From: JAQGMO01 sp050954505
Lineage (GTDB): Bacteria; Pseudomonadota; Gammaproteobacteria; Burkholderiales; Burkholderiaceae_D
DNA: 5,235 nucleotides
Assembly: GCA_050954505.1 (NCBI GenBank)
Contig: JBPBPY010000247.1
Span: 1-5,235 of the forward strand
Direction: 5' to 3'
In this document: piece by piece, positions 1 through 4,948 of the stretch
Layout of the letters: each line of letters starts with the position of its first letter
Numbering within the stretch: the stretch's first letter is position 1
Program-made: the position numbers and the translations under genes
Notes under the pieces: model-generated
Database searches by the model: none
Told to the model about the DNA's origin: nothing
Seen by the model: the letters and a program-made list of their open reading frames with translations, nothing else

Positions 1-1
1 T

Positions 2-466
2 CTTTCGCGCGCCGTGCTGCTGGCCGCTTTGCCGCTGCTGGCGGCGTGCAGCAAGCCCAAGGCCACGGCCGATGCCGCCACCAGCGCCGCCGACCTCGAC
101 CGGCAGTTTATCACGGCCTGGAACAACAAGGACCTGGAAAAAACCCTGAGCTTCCTGGCCGACGATGTGCAGTTTTTGCAGGGTAATGCCCATTTCAGCG
201 GCAAGGCCGAGGTGAGCGACAAGTGGGTGCGCGCCACCCAGGCCACCATCAGCAACCTGAAAACCAGCACCGTCAGCTCCCTCACCGCCGACCAGGTGGC
301 CTACGAGGCCGGCACCTTCTCGGTCGATGTGCAGGCCGCCGGCCCCGGCCAGCCCGCCGGCTACGGCGAGGGCAACTTCCTGCTGCTCTGGAAGCCTAAC
401 GCCGACGGCACCTGGAAGCTGAGCTACGCGCAGCTCGAAGACCTGCCCGTGCAGCGCCGCAACTAG
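2..466 (+). CDS. lipoprotein with NTF2/SnoaL-like (DUF4440-type) domain, 5' end missing
   Basis: The frame is open to the left edge, so the true start is probably just outside the window. The GTG at 14 is the first start-like codon inside it, but it lies within the signal peptide. A hydrophobic stretch ends in a lipobox (LLAAC); the cysteine codon is at 47-49, so the mature protein should be lipid-anchored, presumably in the periplasm or on the outer membrane. The mature part, about 139 residues, has the pattern of the NTF2-like/SnoaL/DUF4440 group: a first helix with FITAWNNKDLEKTLSFLADD, then Gly-rich strands, and a closing 'DGTWKLSYAQ' strand. Members of this fold are small one-domain proteins used as enzymes or ligand binders, and this one has no residues that point to a particular reaction. 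Codon use is GC-rich, like the host genes. The fold call is fairly sure; the function is unknown. Confidence 0.8.
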   Translation, partial: LSRAVLLAALPLLAACSKPKATADAATSAADLDRQFITAWNNKDLEKTLSFLADDVQFLQGNAHFSGKAEVSDKWVRATQATISNLKTSTVSSLTADQVAYEAGTFSVDVQAAGPGQPAGYGEGNFLLLWKPNADGTWKLSYAQLEDLPVQRRN

Positions 467-498
467 CCAGTAGCGGCCTTTTCCGGCGCTATTTTGCG

Positions 499-525
499 AG
501 CCGCTGGCCACCGGCCAGCGGCTTT
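499..525 (+). terminator. GC-rich stem-loop after the lipoprotein gene
   Basis: A perfect 11-bp stem is formed by AGCCGCTGGCC (499-509) and GGCCAGCGGCT (513-523) around the loop ACC. It lies 33 bases after the stop at 466. Only a short T run (523-525) follows, so it is a probable but not textbook intrinsic terminator. Its position just before 529 argues against the ATG at 529 being the real start of the next gene. Confidence 0.6.
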
Positions 526-582
526 CGTATGCCCAGTCATAGCTCTTGGCTGAGGACTTTGCCCGGCCATTTTTTCCTTTCT

Positions 583-1212
583 ATGCTTTCGCCTTCCCTC
601 GCCAGCCTACCTGCCCCCGCCGACTTGCAGCGCCTTTGCCAGGCGCTGGCCACGCTCGATGCCATCAACTCGCCCGAACTGGAGTATCGCTACTACACCT
701 ACAGCCCCGAGTGGAGCGAAAACGAGGCCGTGTTTGATATAAACGACGGCGAAGGCGACCAGCTATTGGTGCTGTTCCGCCCCGAAGGCTGCGTCATCAA
801 CGGCTTCCTGACCGACTACGACCAGCCCGCCAAAGCCCAGGCCACGCGCGGCTTGCCAGCCGCCTTCGAGGAGTTTATCACTGGCGAGCCCGTGGCCTCC
901 ATCGGCACCACGTTTTGCCTGTGGCACACGCCCGAAGCCGGCTGGCAAACCGGTGCCGCCAAAATAGCGGCAGACGCCGCCGAACTGCTCGATATTTTTG
1001 ATGGCCGGCCAGCTACCTATGCCGAGTGGGCCACCGAGTACTACACCGACGAAACCGACCGCCGGCCCATTACCGCGGCGGCCGTGGCGCCCGTCTACCG
1101 CCACGAGCGGCTGACCCGGCCCCTGGTGCTGGCCCTCAACAACGAGCTGACCGACTGGCCCGCCCTGGCCGCCTACTTGGAAGAAATCGGCTACCCGTAT
1201 GATTTTGGGTAA
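583..1212 (+). CDS. conserved protein of unknown function, first gene of a pair with the phosphodiesterase
   Basis: A 209-residue soluble protein if it starts at ATG 583. The frame is open back to an ATG at 529 (227 residues), but those 18 codons lie directly behind the 499-525 stem-loop and lack the GC-rich third positions seen afterwards, so 583 is preferred. There is no convincing signal peptide or membrane segment. It is rich in acidic and aromatic residues: 'ELEYRYYTYSPEW' near the N-terminus, 'NDGEGDQLLVLF' in the middle, and 'FDGRPATYAEWATEYY' then 'EEIGYPYDFG' near the C-terminus. From memory, this order (a GxG strand block, a 'TFCLW' strand, then DGRP..Y..WA..YY and a final IGYP) recurs in uncharacterised proteins of Bacteroidota and Actinobacteria. 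No catalytic motif is visible and I cannot name the family. Its end overlaps the phosphodiesterase start by 14 bases, which suggests cotranscription and translational coupling. Confidence 0.7.
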   Translation: MLSPSLASLPAPADLQRLCQALATLDAINSPELEYRYYTYSPEWSENEAVFDINDGEGDQLLVLFRPEGCVINGFLTDYDQPAKAQATRGLPAAFEEFITGEPVASIGTTFCLWHTPEAGWQTGAAKIAADAAELLDIFDGRPATYAEWATEYYTDETDRRPITAAAVAPVYRHERLTRPLVLALNNELTDWPALAAYLEEIGYPYDFG

Positions 1213-2182
1213 GCTGGCCCGTGCGCTGCGCTCCGGGCTGCTGCTGGGGGCGGGGTGGCTGGGCGGGCAGCCAGCGGGGGCGCAGCCCACGGCGGCCCCG
1301 GCGTTTAGCGTGGTGCCGCTGGGCGTGAAGGGTGGCCTGGCCGAGGGCAACCTATCCGCCTACTTGGTGGCGGCGGTCGGCACCACCGCCTACATCGCCC
1401 TCGACGCGGGCAGCCTGCGCCCGGGCGCCGAAAAAGCGGTGGCCAACCACGTCTTTTCCGTGTCGGCCCAGGAAGTGCTGACGCAGTACATCAAGGGCTA
1501 CTGCCTTTCGCACCCGCACCTTGACCACGTAGCCGGCCTGCTGCTCAATGCCCCCGATGATGTTGCCAAACCTATTTATGGGCTGCCCGCTTGCCTGGCC
1601 ACGCTTCAGCAAGACTACTTCAACTGGCGCGCCTGGCCCAATTTCGGGGATGGCGGCCCGCCGCCGGCCCTGGGCAAGTACCAGCTTCGCCCGCTGGTGC
1701 CGGGCCAGGAAACGCCTTTGCTCAACACCCCACTCCAGGTGCAGGCCTTCCCGCTCAGCCACGGCCAGTCGTACCCAAGCACGGCCTTTCTCGTGCGCAG
1801 CCAGCAAAGCTACCTGCTGTACCTGGGCGATACCGGCGCCGATACCCTGGAGCACGCGCACTGCCTGCGCGACCTCTGGGCGGCCATCGCGCCGCTGGTG
1901 CGCCGCCGCCAGCTCAAGGCCATTTTTATCGAGGCTTCTTACCCCAATGCCCAGCCCGCGCAGCAGCTGTTCGGCCACCTCACGCCGGCCCTCGTCCTGC
2001 GCGAAATGGCCACCCTGGCCCAGCTCGCGGGTGCCGGCGCCCTGCGCAATTTGCCCCTCGTCATCACCCACCTCAAGCCAGTTGCCGACAACGAAGTCCT
2101 CATCAAGCAGCAGCTCACCGCCAGCAATGCTGAGCAGCTAAAGCTGATTTTCCCTGAGCAGGGACAGGCGCTGTCCTTTTAG
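1199..2182 (+). CDS. exported class II 3',5'-cyclic-nucleotide phosphodiesterase (metallo-beta-lactamase fold)
   Basis: A 327-residue member of the class II cyclic-nucleotide phosphodiesterases (yeast PDE1 and Vibrio CpdP group), which hydrolyse 3',5'-cyclic nucleotides such as cAMP to 5'-nucleotides using a metal-bound site. The family signature HxHLDHxxG is present as HPHLDHVAGLLLNAP, with H105, H107, D109 and H110. Further probable metal or active-site residues sit in 'FPLSHG' (H188), 'YLGDTGAD' (D211), 'IFIEASYPN' (E245), 'QLFGHLTP' (H260) and 'VITHLKP' (H291), so the catalytic set looks complete. The N-terminus has K5, R8 and R11, a hydrophobic core at about 12-22 and a likely signal-peptidase site AGA|QP after residue 28, so the enzyme is predicted to be periplasmic or secreted. 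The ATG at 1199 lies inside the end of the upstream gene (14-base overlap). Family assignment is secure; the natural substrate (cAMP, cGMP or other) is not shown. Confidence 0.93.
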   Translation: MILGKLARALRSGLLLGAGWLGGQPAGAQPTAAPAFSVVPLGVKGGLAEGNLSAYLVAAVGTTAYIALDAGSLRPGAEKAVANHVFSVSAQEVLTQYIKGYCLSHPHLDHVAGLLLNAPDDVAKPIYGLPACLATLQQDYFNWRAWPNFGDGGPPPALGKYQLRPLVPGQETPLLNTPLQVQAFPLSHGQSYPSTAFLVRSQQSYLLYLGDTGADTLEHAHCLRDLWAAIAPLVRRRQLKAIFIEASYPNAQPAQQLFGHLTPALVLREMATLAQLAGAGALRNLPLVITHLKPVADNEVLIKQQLTASNAEQLKLIFPEQGQALSF

Positions 2183-2226
2183 TCGGCGGCTGGGTAATTT
2201 GACTAAATTCCAACCGGCCCAAACGC

Positions 2227-2274
2227 AAAAAACCTCAAAAACTGCGTCTGCGAACAGATGTACAGTTTTTGAGG
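2227..2274 (-). terminator. long hairpin with a U-tract on the minus strand
   Basis: The outer stem is a perfect 12-bp pair, CCTCAAAAACTG (2233-2244) with CAGTTTTTGAGG (2263-2274). The inner stem pairs CGTCTG (2245-2250) with CAGATG (2255-2260) around a 4-base loop, and bases 2261-2262 are bulged. On the minus strand the loop reads TTCG and the hairpin is followed by six T (complement of A 2227-2232), so the intrinsic-terminator geometry is minus-oriented. On the plus strand no T-tract follows. It lies about 50 bases after the phosphodiesterase stop and could also act there as a 3' stabilising structure. Confidence 0.6.
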
Positions 2275-2293
2275 CTAGCTCTGGTGAAGGCAA

Positions 2294-2318
2294 TTCAGGC
2301 TTCGCAGTACCTGAAGCC
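2294..2318. repeat. two overlapping small inverted repeats upstream of the small ORF
   Basis: TTCAGG (2294-2299) pairs with CCTGAA (2310-2315), and GGCTTC (2298-2303) pairs with GAAGCC (2313-2318). The arms overlap, so the two hairpins exclude each other. They lie 25-50 bases before the ATG at 2343. They could be an operator or an alternating leader structure, but at 6 bp each chance is a real alternative. Confidence 0.3.
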
Positions 2319-2342
2319 GACTCGTTTGATGACAGTTGTGCT

Positions 2343-2498
2343 ATGCTGGCCATTATGGAGAGACTGGCCCGCAGCTACGAGGAATTCCGCGAGGATATTA
2401 CCGACTGGCAGCGCAACCTGGATATGAACCTCGACCCGCGAAAAACAAAGCGGGCCATCGACAGGGCCACGCAGGTGCAAAGCGGCGGCATCCGCTAA
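2343..2498 (+). CDS. small charged protein of unknown function (about 51 residues)
   Basis: The ORF encodes about 51 residues from ATG 2343 (an alternative ATG at 2355 gives 47). It is open upstream to a TTG at 2199, which would give 99 residues. That extension would translate through the hairpin at 2227-2274 and has codon third positions unlike the host genes, whereas from about 2343 on the third positions are mostly G or C. The protein is highly charged and probably helical ('SYEEFREDITDWQRN', then 'PRKTKRAIDRATQ'), with no cysteine, signal peptide or membrane segment. I do not recognise the family. The stop at 2496-2498 is only two bases from a strong terminator, which supports it as a genuine gene end. 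It could instead be the surviving 3' end of a longer decayed gene. The N-terminus is uncertain. Confidence 0.5.
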   Translation: MLAIMERLARSYEEFREDITDWQRNLDMNLDPRKTKRAIDRATQVQSGGIR

Positions 2499-2500
2499 GT

Positions 2501-2531
2501 AAAAAGCCCGGCCAGTTGGCTGGGCTTTTTT
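2501..2531. terminator. strong bidirectional intrinsic terminator
   Basis: A 13-bp stem runs from AAAAAGCCCGGCC (2501-2513) to GGCTGGGCTTTTT (2518-2530) with the loop AGTT and one G-T pair on the plus strand. It is followed by T 2526-2531 on the plus strand and by T5 (complement of A 2501-2505) on the minus strand. It lies two bases after the small ORF stop and 120 bases beyond the stop of the converging minus-strand lipoprotein gene, so it can serve both. Confidence 0.9.
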
Positions 2532-2615
2532 GTGTTCAAAATACTCCCGCCAGAAATGGCGCTAAAATCCGCGTTCTTGAGGCTGCTGGGCGGGGTGCTA
2601 AAAGTGTTCAAAAAG
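2532..2615. repeat. diverged intergenic repeat, copy A
   Basis: This copy shares ordered anchors with copy B at 3196-3278: GTGTTC at offset 0, AAAATC at offset 32, a T-rich stretch ending in AGGCT at offset 48 (47 in copy B), and TGTTC/CGTTC plus an A-run at offset 73 (72 in B). A hand alignment of the first 38 bases gives 24 identities. Copy A itself begins and ends with the same 10-mer GTGTTCAAAA (2532-2541 and 2604-2613), and contains a 5-bp hairpin with a GAAA loop (2548-2561). I see no credible coding use. It starts directly after the terminator T-tract. Common ancestry is likely from the spacing but not proven. Confidence 0.45.
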
Positions 2616-2627
2616 AAGTCTATTTTA

Positions 2628-2644
2628 CCAAGCGGAACGCCTGG
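2628..2644 (-). terminator. weak stem-loop behind the minus-strand lipoprotein gene
   Basis: On the minus strand CCAGGCG pairs with CGCTTGG around TTC, seven pairs including one G-U, starting 8 bases after the stop of the lipoprotein gene. No T-tract follows directly, so it is a weak candidate; the hairpin at 2501-2531 is the stronger terminator for this gene. Confidence 0.3.
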
Positions 2645-2651
2645 ACGCGAT

Positions 2652-3074
2652 TTAGTAGACCATGCACTTCCAAAACTTAAAGTCCTGAGTAACAAGCTGG
2701 CCTGCGGTAATGGTGACGACGTACTCCTTACTGTAGAACGTGTCCAGCATGACCACGTACGTGTCGTCTGGGGGGACCGCTGCTAGCTTGCCGTCGCGCA
2801 CGGGATAGTGCGGGGTAACTGCCTTGAGCTGGGCAAAGTCCCCGTTGCCCAGTTGGTCCAAGGCTGCTTTGTGGTAGAAGTACACTTCCCCATTATAAGG
2901 ACTGTACGAACGTTTGGACAGGTCCATGGCCGGCATGCAGTCGCCTTGGCCGTAGCTGACCACCCCGCTGATGCCCACATGAGGGAGAATTTGCGGCTCA
3001 GGTGTTGGGTCGCTCTGGGTACAGCCCAGCAGGCAGAGAAGCGCAGTAATGGAGAGTAGTGCGATGGATTTCAT
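2652..3074 (-). CDS. small lipoprotein of unknown function, possible transthyretin/carboxypeptidase-regulatory-like fold
   Basis: A 140-residue protein starting at ATG 3072-3074. The frame is open to 3143, but 3074 gives a normal lipoprotein signal peptide: K2, a hydrophobic run, then the lipobox LLGC with C18. The linker after the cysteine is Pro- and charge-rich ('TQSDPTPEPQ'). The mature part looks like a small beta-sandwich: 'GISGVVSYG', 'GEVYFYH', 'PPDDTYVVMLD' and 'VTITAGQLVTQDFKFWKC'. This order resembles carboxypeptidase-regulatory-like or transthyretin-like domains, in which a 'PPGxY' turn precedes a strand; here the turn reads PPDDTY. C46 and C137 could form a disulfide. No catalytic residues are evident. 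It is transcribed towards the 2501-2531 terminator and is flanked on both sides by the diverged repeat copies. The lipoprotein call is good; the fold is tentative. Confidence 0.78.
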   Translation of the reverse strand: MKSIALLSITALLCLLGCTQSDPTPEPQILPHVGISGVVSYGQGDCMPAMDLSKRSYSPYNGEVYFYHKAALDQLGNGDFAQLKAVTPHYPVRDGKLAAVPPDDTYVVMLDTFYSKEYVVTITAGQLVTQDFKFWKCMVY

Positions 3075-3195
3075 ATCGTGCCGGGGGGAAGTGAGGTGAG
3101 AAGAATTAAGTAGAAGAGCCCGTTGCGCGCTGAAGTGTTGCACTTGCCTCAGGCATTTTGTTGCCCTTTGGATGGAGCCGGGTAGCCATAAGTAA

Positions 3196-3278
3196 GTGTT
3201 CGAAAAACCCCAGGTGAAAAGCCTCCCAAAATCACGGTTTTAAGGCTTTCTGTGTACGCTAGAAATTCGTTCGGAAAA
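3196..3278. repeat. diverged intergenic repeat, copy B, with internal hairpin
   Basis: This is the partner of copy A (2532-2615), in the same orientation and with the same anchor spacing: GTGTTC 3196-3201, AAAATC 3228-3233, AGGCT 3243-3247, CGTTC 3268-3272. It can fold: AAAGCCT (3218-3224) pairs with AGGCTTT (3243-3249), and AAAAT (3228-3232) with GTTTT (3237-3241) around CACG. It lies in the 240-base gap between the divergent lipoprotein and deoxyribosyltransferase-like genes, just upstream of the latter's probable promoter. Confidence 0.45.
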
Positions 3279-3281
3279 CAG

Positions 3282-3289
3282 TAGTTTTG
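3282..3289 (+). promoter_or_regulatory. Bacteroidota-type -7 element (TAGTTTTG) for the 3315 gene
   Basis: TAGTTTTG is an exact match to the Bacteroidota -7 consensus TAnnTTTG. Transcription would begin near 3296 and leave a leader of about 19 bases before ATG 3315. No TTTG-like -33 element is seen at the usual distance, so support is from one half of the promoter only. Confidence 0.5.
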
Positions 3290-3293
3290 GGAA

Positions 3294-3301
3294 CAAACTT
3301 A
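3294..3301 (-). promoter_or_regulatory. possible opposing -7 element (TAAGTTTG) on the minus strand
   Basis: The minus strand reads TAAGTTTG here, again an exact TAnnTTTG match, facing the lipoprotein gene whose start is at 3074. The implied leader of over 200 bases would cross repeat copy B. There is no -33 match, and an eight-base pattern with two free positions can occur by chance in AT-rich DNA. Confidence 0.25.
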
Positions 3302-3314
3302 ACAGCCACTTTTT

Positions 3315-4304
3315 ATGCGAGAGCTTTTTTGCCCATTTACTGATTTACCAATTACAGGCTACGAACCACAGCAACTCAATAGGCAGTTTACCAAGTGCCA
3401 AGTAAGGCTTGATGATTACTCATTTATTGAGTATATAATTGATAGAGATTCATTCTCTACATGGAAAAATGACCTTTGGTTTATGCGCAACCGTCATTTG
3501 GTCGAAATTGCTCTGCGAAAGGGGTTTAACTTGTTTTCTAGCAATGATTTAATTACTCTGGATTTAGTAAAGCAGCGTGTAAGCTCCTCTTCTATACCTC
3601 ACACGCCAAAAATGAAGCTTGACTTCTTGTTAAAATACATAGATGATAATACTCCATCCCAAGGCAAGGCATTAGCAATAAAAGCCGAAGTGCCTCCAAA
3701 TAGCTCGGAGATGCAGTGGCATGCTCCGTTCGAGGATATGTATTTCAAAGACCAAGATGAGTTGTTGTTTTATGTTAATACACTGGCTAATGACAATTTA
3801 ATCAAGGTTAATGAACTTAGAGACCCGTATAGTCTTATGAAAGTGACAAAAATGTTGTCGCTGACTTATGATGGCCTCAACTATTTGTCAGCATTAGAAA
3901 CCGAGGGGCATTTGTCGAAAAACTGCTTTGTCGCAATGTCATTTGACACATCACGTCAGTTATTCAGAGAAGCAATTGAGCAGGCAATACGTGATGCCGG
4001 TTACCAACCCATCCTCATCGATACTCGGCACATAGACAGTGATAAAACAATCAATGACCGCATAATAGCGGAGATTCGAGCTTGTAAGTTTTGTATTGCA
4101 GACTTTACTGGTCAACGGAATGGGGTGTACTTTGAAGCAGGATTTGCCCTAGGTTTAGGTAAACCTATCATTTATGCTTGTGAGTACAGTGATTTCAAGG
4201 AAAACAGTCACTTTGACTTGAAGCCGTTTCAGCATATCCTGTATAATAATGTGCAGGAGCTTGGAGAGCAGTTGAAAGCCAAAATAGATGCATGGATTCA
4301 ATGA
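3315..4304 (+). CDS. nucleoside 2-deoxyribosyltransferase-like protein with winged-helix and unknown N-terminal region; candidate conflict/defence effector
   Basis: A 329-residue protein. ATG 3315 is the first start after an in-frame TAA at 3300-3302. Three parts are visible. Residues 1 to about 100 begin with 'ELFCPFTDLPITG' and are not recognised. Residues 100-200 look like a winged helix ('ELLFYVNTLANDNLIKV', then 'LSLTYDGLNYLSALE'). Residues 203-329 match the nucleoside 2-deoxyribosyltransferase-like fold: 'CFVAMSFD', 'RDAGYQPILID', 'IIAEIRACKFCIADFTG', 'NGVYFEAGFALGLGKPIIY' and 'HFDLKPFQHILY'. D263 and E274 sit where the family has nucleotide-binding and catalytic acid residues. Known members cleave or exchange N-glycosidic bonds of nucleosides or nucleotides, and relatives occur in predicted conflict systems; activity on nucleotides or NAD here is inference. 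The gene is AT-rich (23 G/C in the 60 bases at 3541-3600), unlike its neighbours, suggesting transfer. It ends in an ATGA overlap with the recombinase gene. Confidence 0.85.
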   Translation: MRELFCPFTDLPITGYEPQQLNRQFTKCQVRLDDYSFIEYIIDRDSFSTWKNDLWFMRNRHLVEIALRKGFNLFSSNDLITLDLVKQRVSSSSIPHTPKMKLDFLLKYIDDNTPSQGKALAIKAEVPPNSSEMQWHAPFEDMYFKDQDELLFYVNTLANDNLIKVNELRDPYSLMKVTKMLSLTYDGLNYLSALETEGHLSKNCFVAMSFDTSRQLFREAIEQAIRDAGYQPILIDTRHIDSDKTINDRIIAEIRACKFCIADFTGQRNGVYFEAGFALGLGKPIIYACEYSDFKENSHFDLKPFQHILYNNVQELGEQLKAKIDAWIQ

Positions 4305-4873
4305 GCGCTGCCATCTACGCCCGCGTCTCAACCAAAGACAAGGGCCAGACCAACGAAAACCAACTGCGCGAGCTGCGCGTCTTTGCCGAGCGGCTGGGCT
4401 ACTCCGTGTATAAGGAGTACTGCGACCAGGAAAGTGGGGGCAGCGCCGAGCGGCCCCAGTTTCAGCAACTCTTCCTCGATGCTCATCAGCGGCGCTTCGA
4501 CGTGGTGCTGTTCTGGAGCCTCGACCGCTTCAGCCGTGAGGGCGTGACCGAGACGCTCAACCACTTGCAGCGGCTCACGGCGGCGGGCGTGCAGTTCAAG
4601 TCCTTCACCGAGCAGTACCTCGACAGCACCGGCCTATTTCGGGAGGCCATCATCGGCTTCCTGGCCGCCATCGCTAAGCAGGAGCGCGTGCGCTTCTCCG
4701 AGCGCATCAAGGCCGGGCAGGCCCGCAGCAGCAAACAGCCCGGCCGGCCTGCACTGGCCGATGATGTGGTGGCCGAGCTGCGCCGGCTGCGAGGGGAGGG
4801 GCTCAGCTTTAAGAAGATTCAGGTGGCGACCAGCGTGCCAGTGGCGACCATGCACAAGTACTTAGCCCACTAG
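4301..4873 (+). CDS. serine recombinase, resolvase/invertase type
   Basis: A 190-residue protein if translation starts at ATG 4301, which overlaps the upstream TGA (4302-4304) as ATGA. An in-frame ATG at 4292 adds three residues (MDS). It is a small site-specific recombinase of the resolvase/invertase family, which breaks and rejoins DNA through a serine-DNA intermediate. The catalytic core is intact: Y6-A-R8-V-S10 (S10 the nucleophile, R8), 'LDRFSR' with D75, R76 and R79, and 'QERVRFSER' with R129 and R135 before the long E helix. 'PGRPAL' (147-152) leads into a C-terminal helix-turn-helix at about 149-190 ('GLSFKKIQVATSVPVATMHK') of the Hin/Tn3-resolvase kind. Length is normal for the family. 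Codon use is GC-rich (39 G/C in the 60 bases at 4501-4560), in contrast to the coupled upstream gene. The DNA site it acts on is not identified in this window. Confidence 0.95.
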   Translation: MSAAIYARVSTKDKGQTNENQLRELRVFAERLGYSVYKEYCDQESGGSAERPQFQQLFLDAHQRRFDVVLFWSLDRFSREGVTETLNHLQRLTAAGVQFKSFTEQYLDSTGLFREAIIGFLAAIAKQERVRFSERIKAGQARSSKQPGRPALADDVVAELRRLRGEGLSFKKIQVATSVPVATMHKYLAH

Positions 4874-4948
4874 ATTTTCTGTCCTTCGCAGGCGGCAGTT
4901 GCCGGGGGAGATTTCGGTCAGAATCCGAATCTTCAACCTTTCCCCGTC

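Noticed and set aside
763..2071. Long minus-strand open frames (763-1350 and 1352-2071) opposite the phosphodiesterase pair
   Set aside because: They are Gly/Arg/Val-rich shadows of GC-rich plus-strand genes with clear domains. Their predicted proteins show no family motifs.
1548..2141. Alternative plus-strand frames inside the phosphodiesterase gene
   Set aside because: Ser/Arg/Pro/Ala-rich low-complexity translations in the wrong frame of a well-supported enzyme gene.
2195..2201. TAATTTG as a -7 promoter element after the phosphodiesterase gene
   Set aside because: It has one spacer base where the consensus TAnnTTTG has two, and there is no -33 element.
2199..2342. TTG-started N-terminal extension of the small ORF
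   Set aside because: It would translate through a long perfect hairpin, and its codon third positions do not resemble host coding DNA.
2532..2786. 84-codon GTG-started plus-strand ORF over repeat copy A
   Set aside because: It runs into the minus-strand lipoprotein gene, and its first half is repeat DNA. No start signal and no recognisable protein.
3075..3143. N-terminal extension of the minus-strand lipoprotein to 3143
   Set aside because: It would place 23 residues before a proper lipoprotein signal peptide that starts at 3074.
4328..4855. Minus-strand ORFs opposite the serine recombinase
   Set aside because: Shadows of an intact recombinase with all catalytic motifs on the plus strand.
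3079..4908. Shared 9-mer TGCCGGGGG at 3079-3087 and 4900-4908, considered as attachment-site remnants around the AT-rich unit
   Set aside because: Too short, G-rich and without flanking similarity, so chance is the simpler explanation.
4910..4931. Imperfect hairpin GATT-t-CGG / CCGAATC between the recombinase and the last gene
   Set aside because: Seven pairs with a bulge and no T-tract. Too weak to call a terminator or a recombination site.
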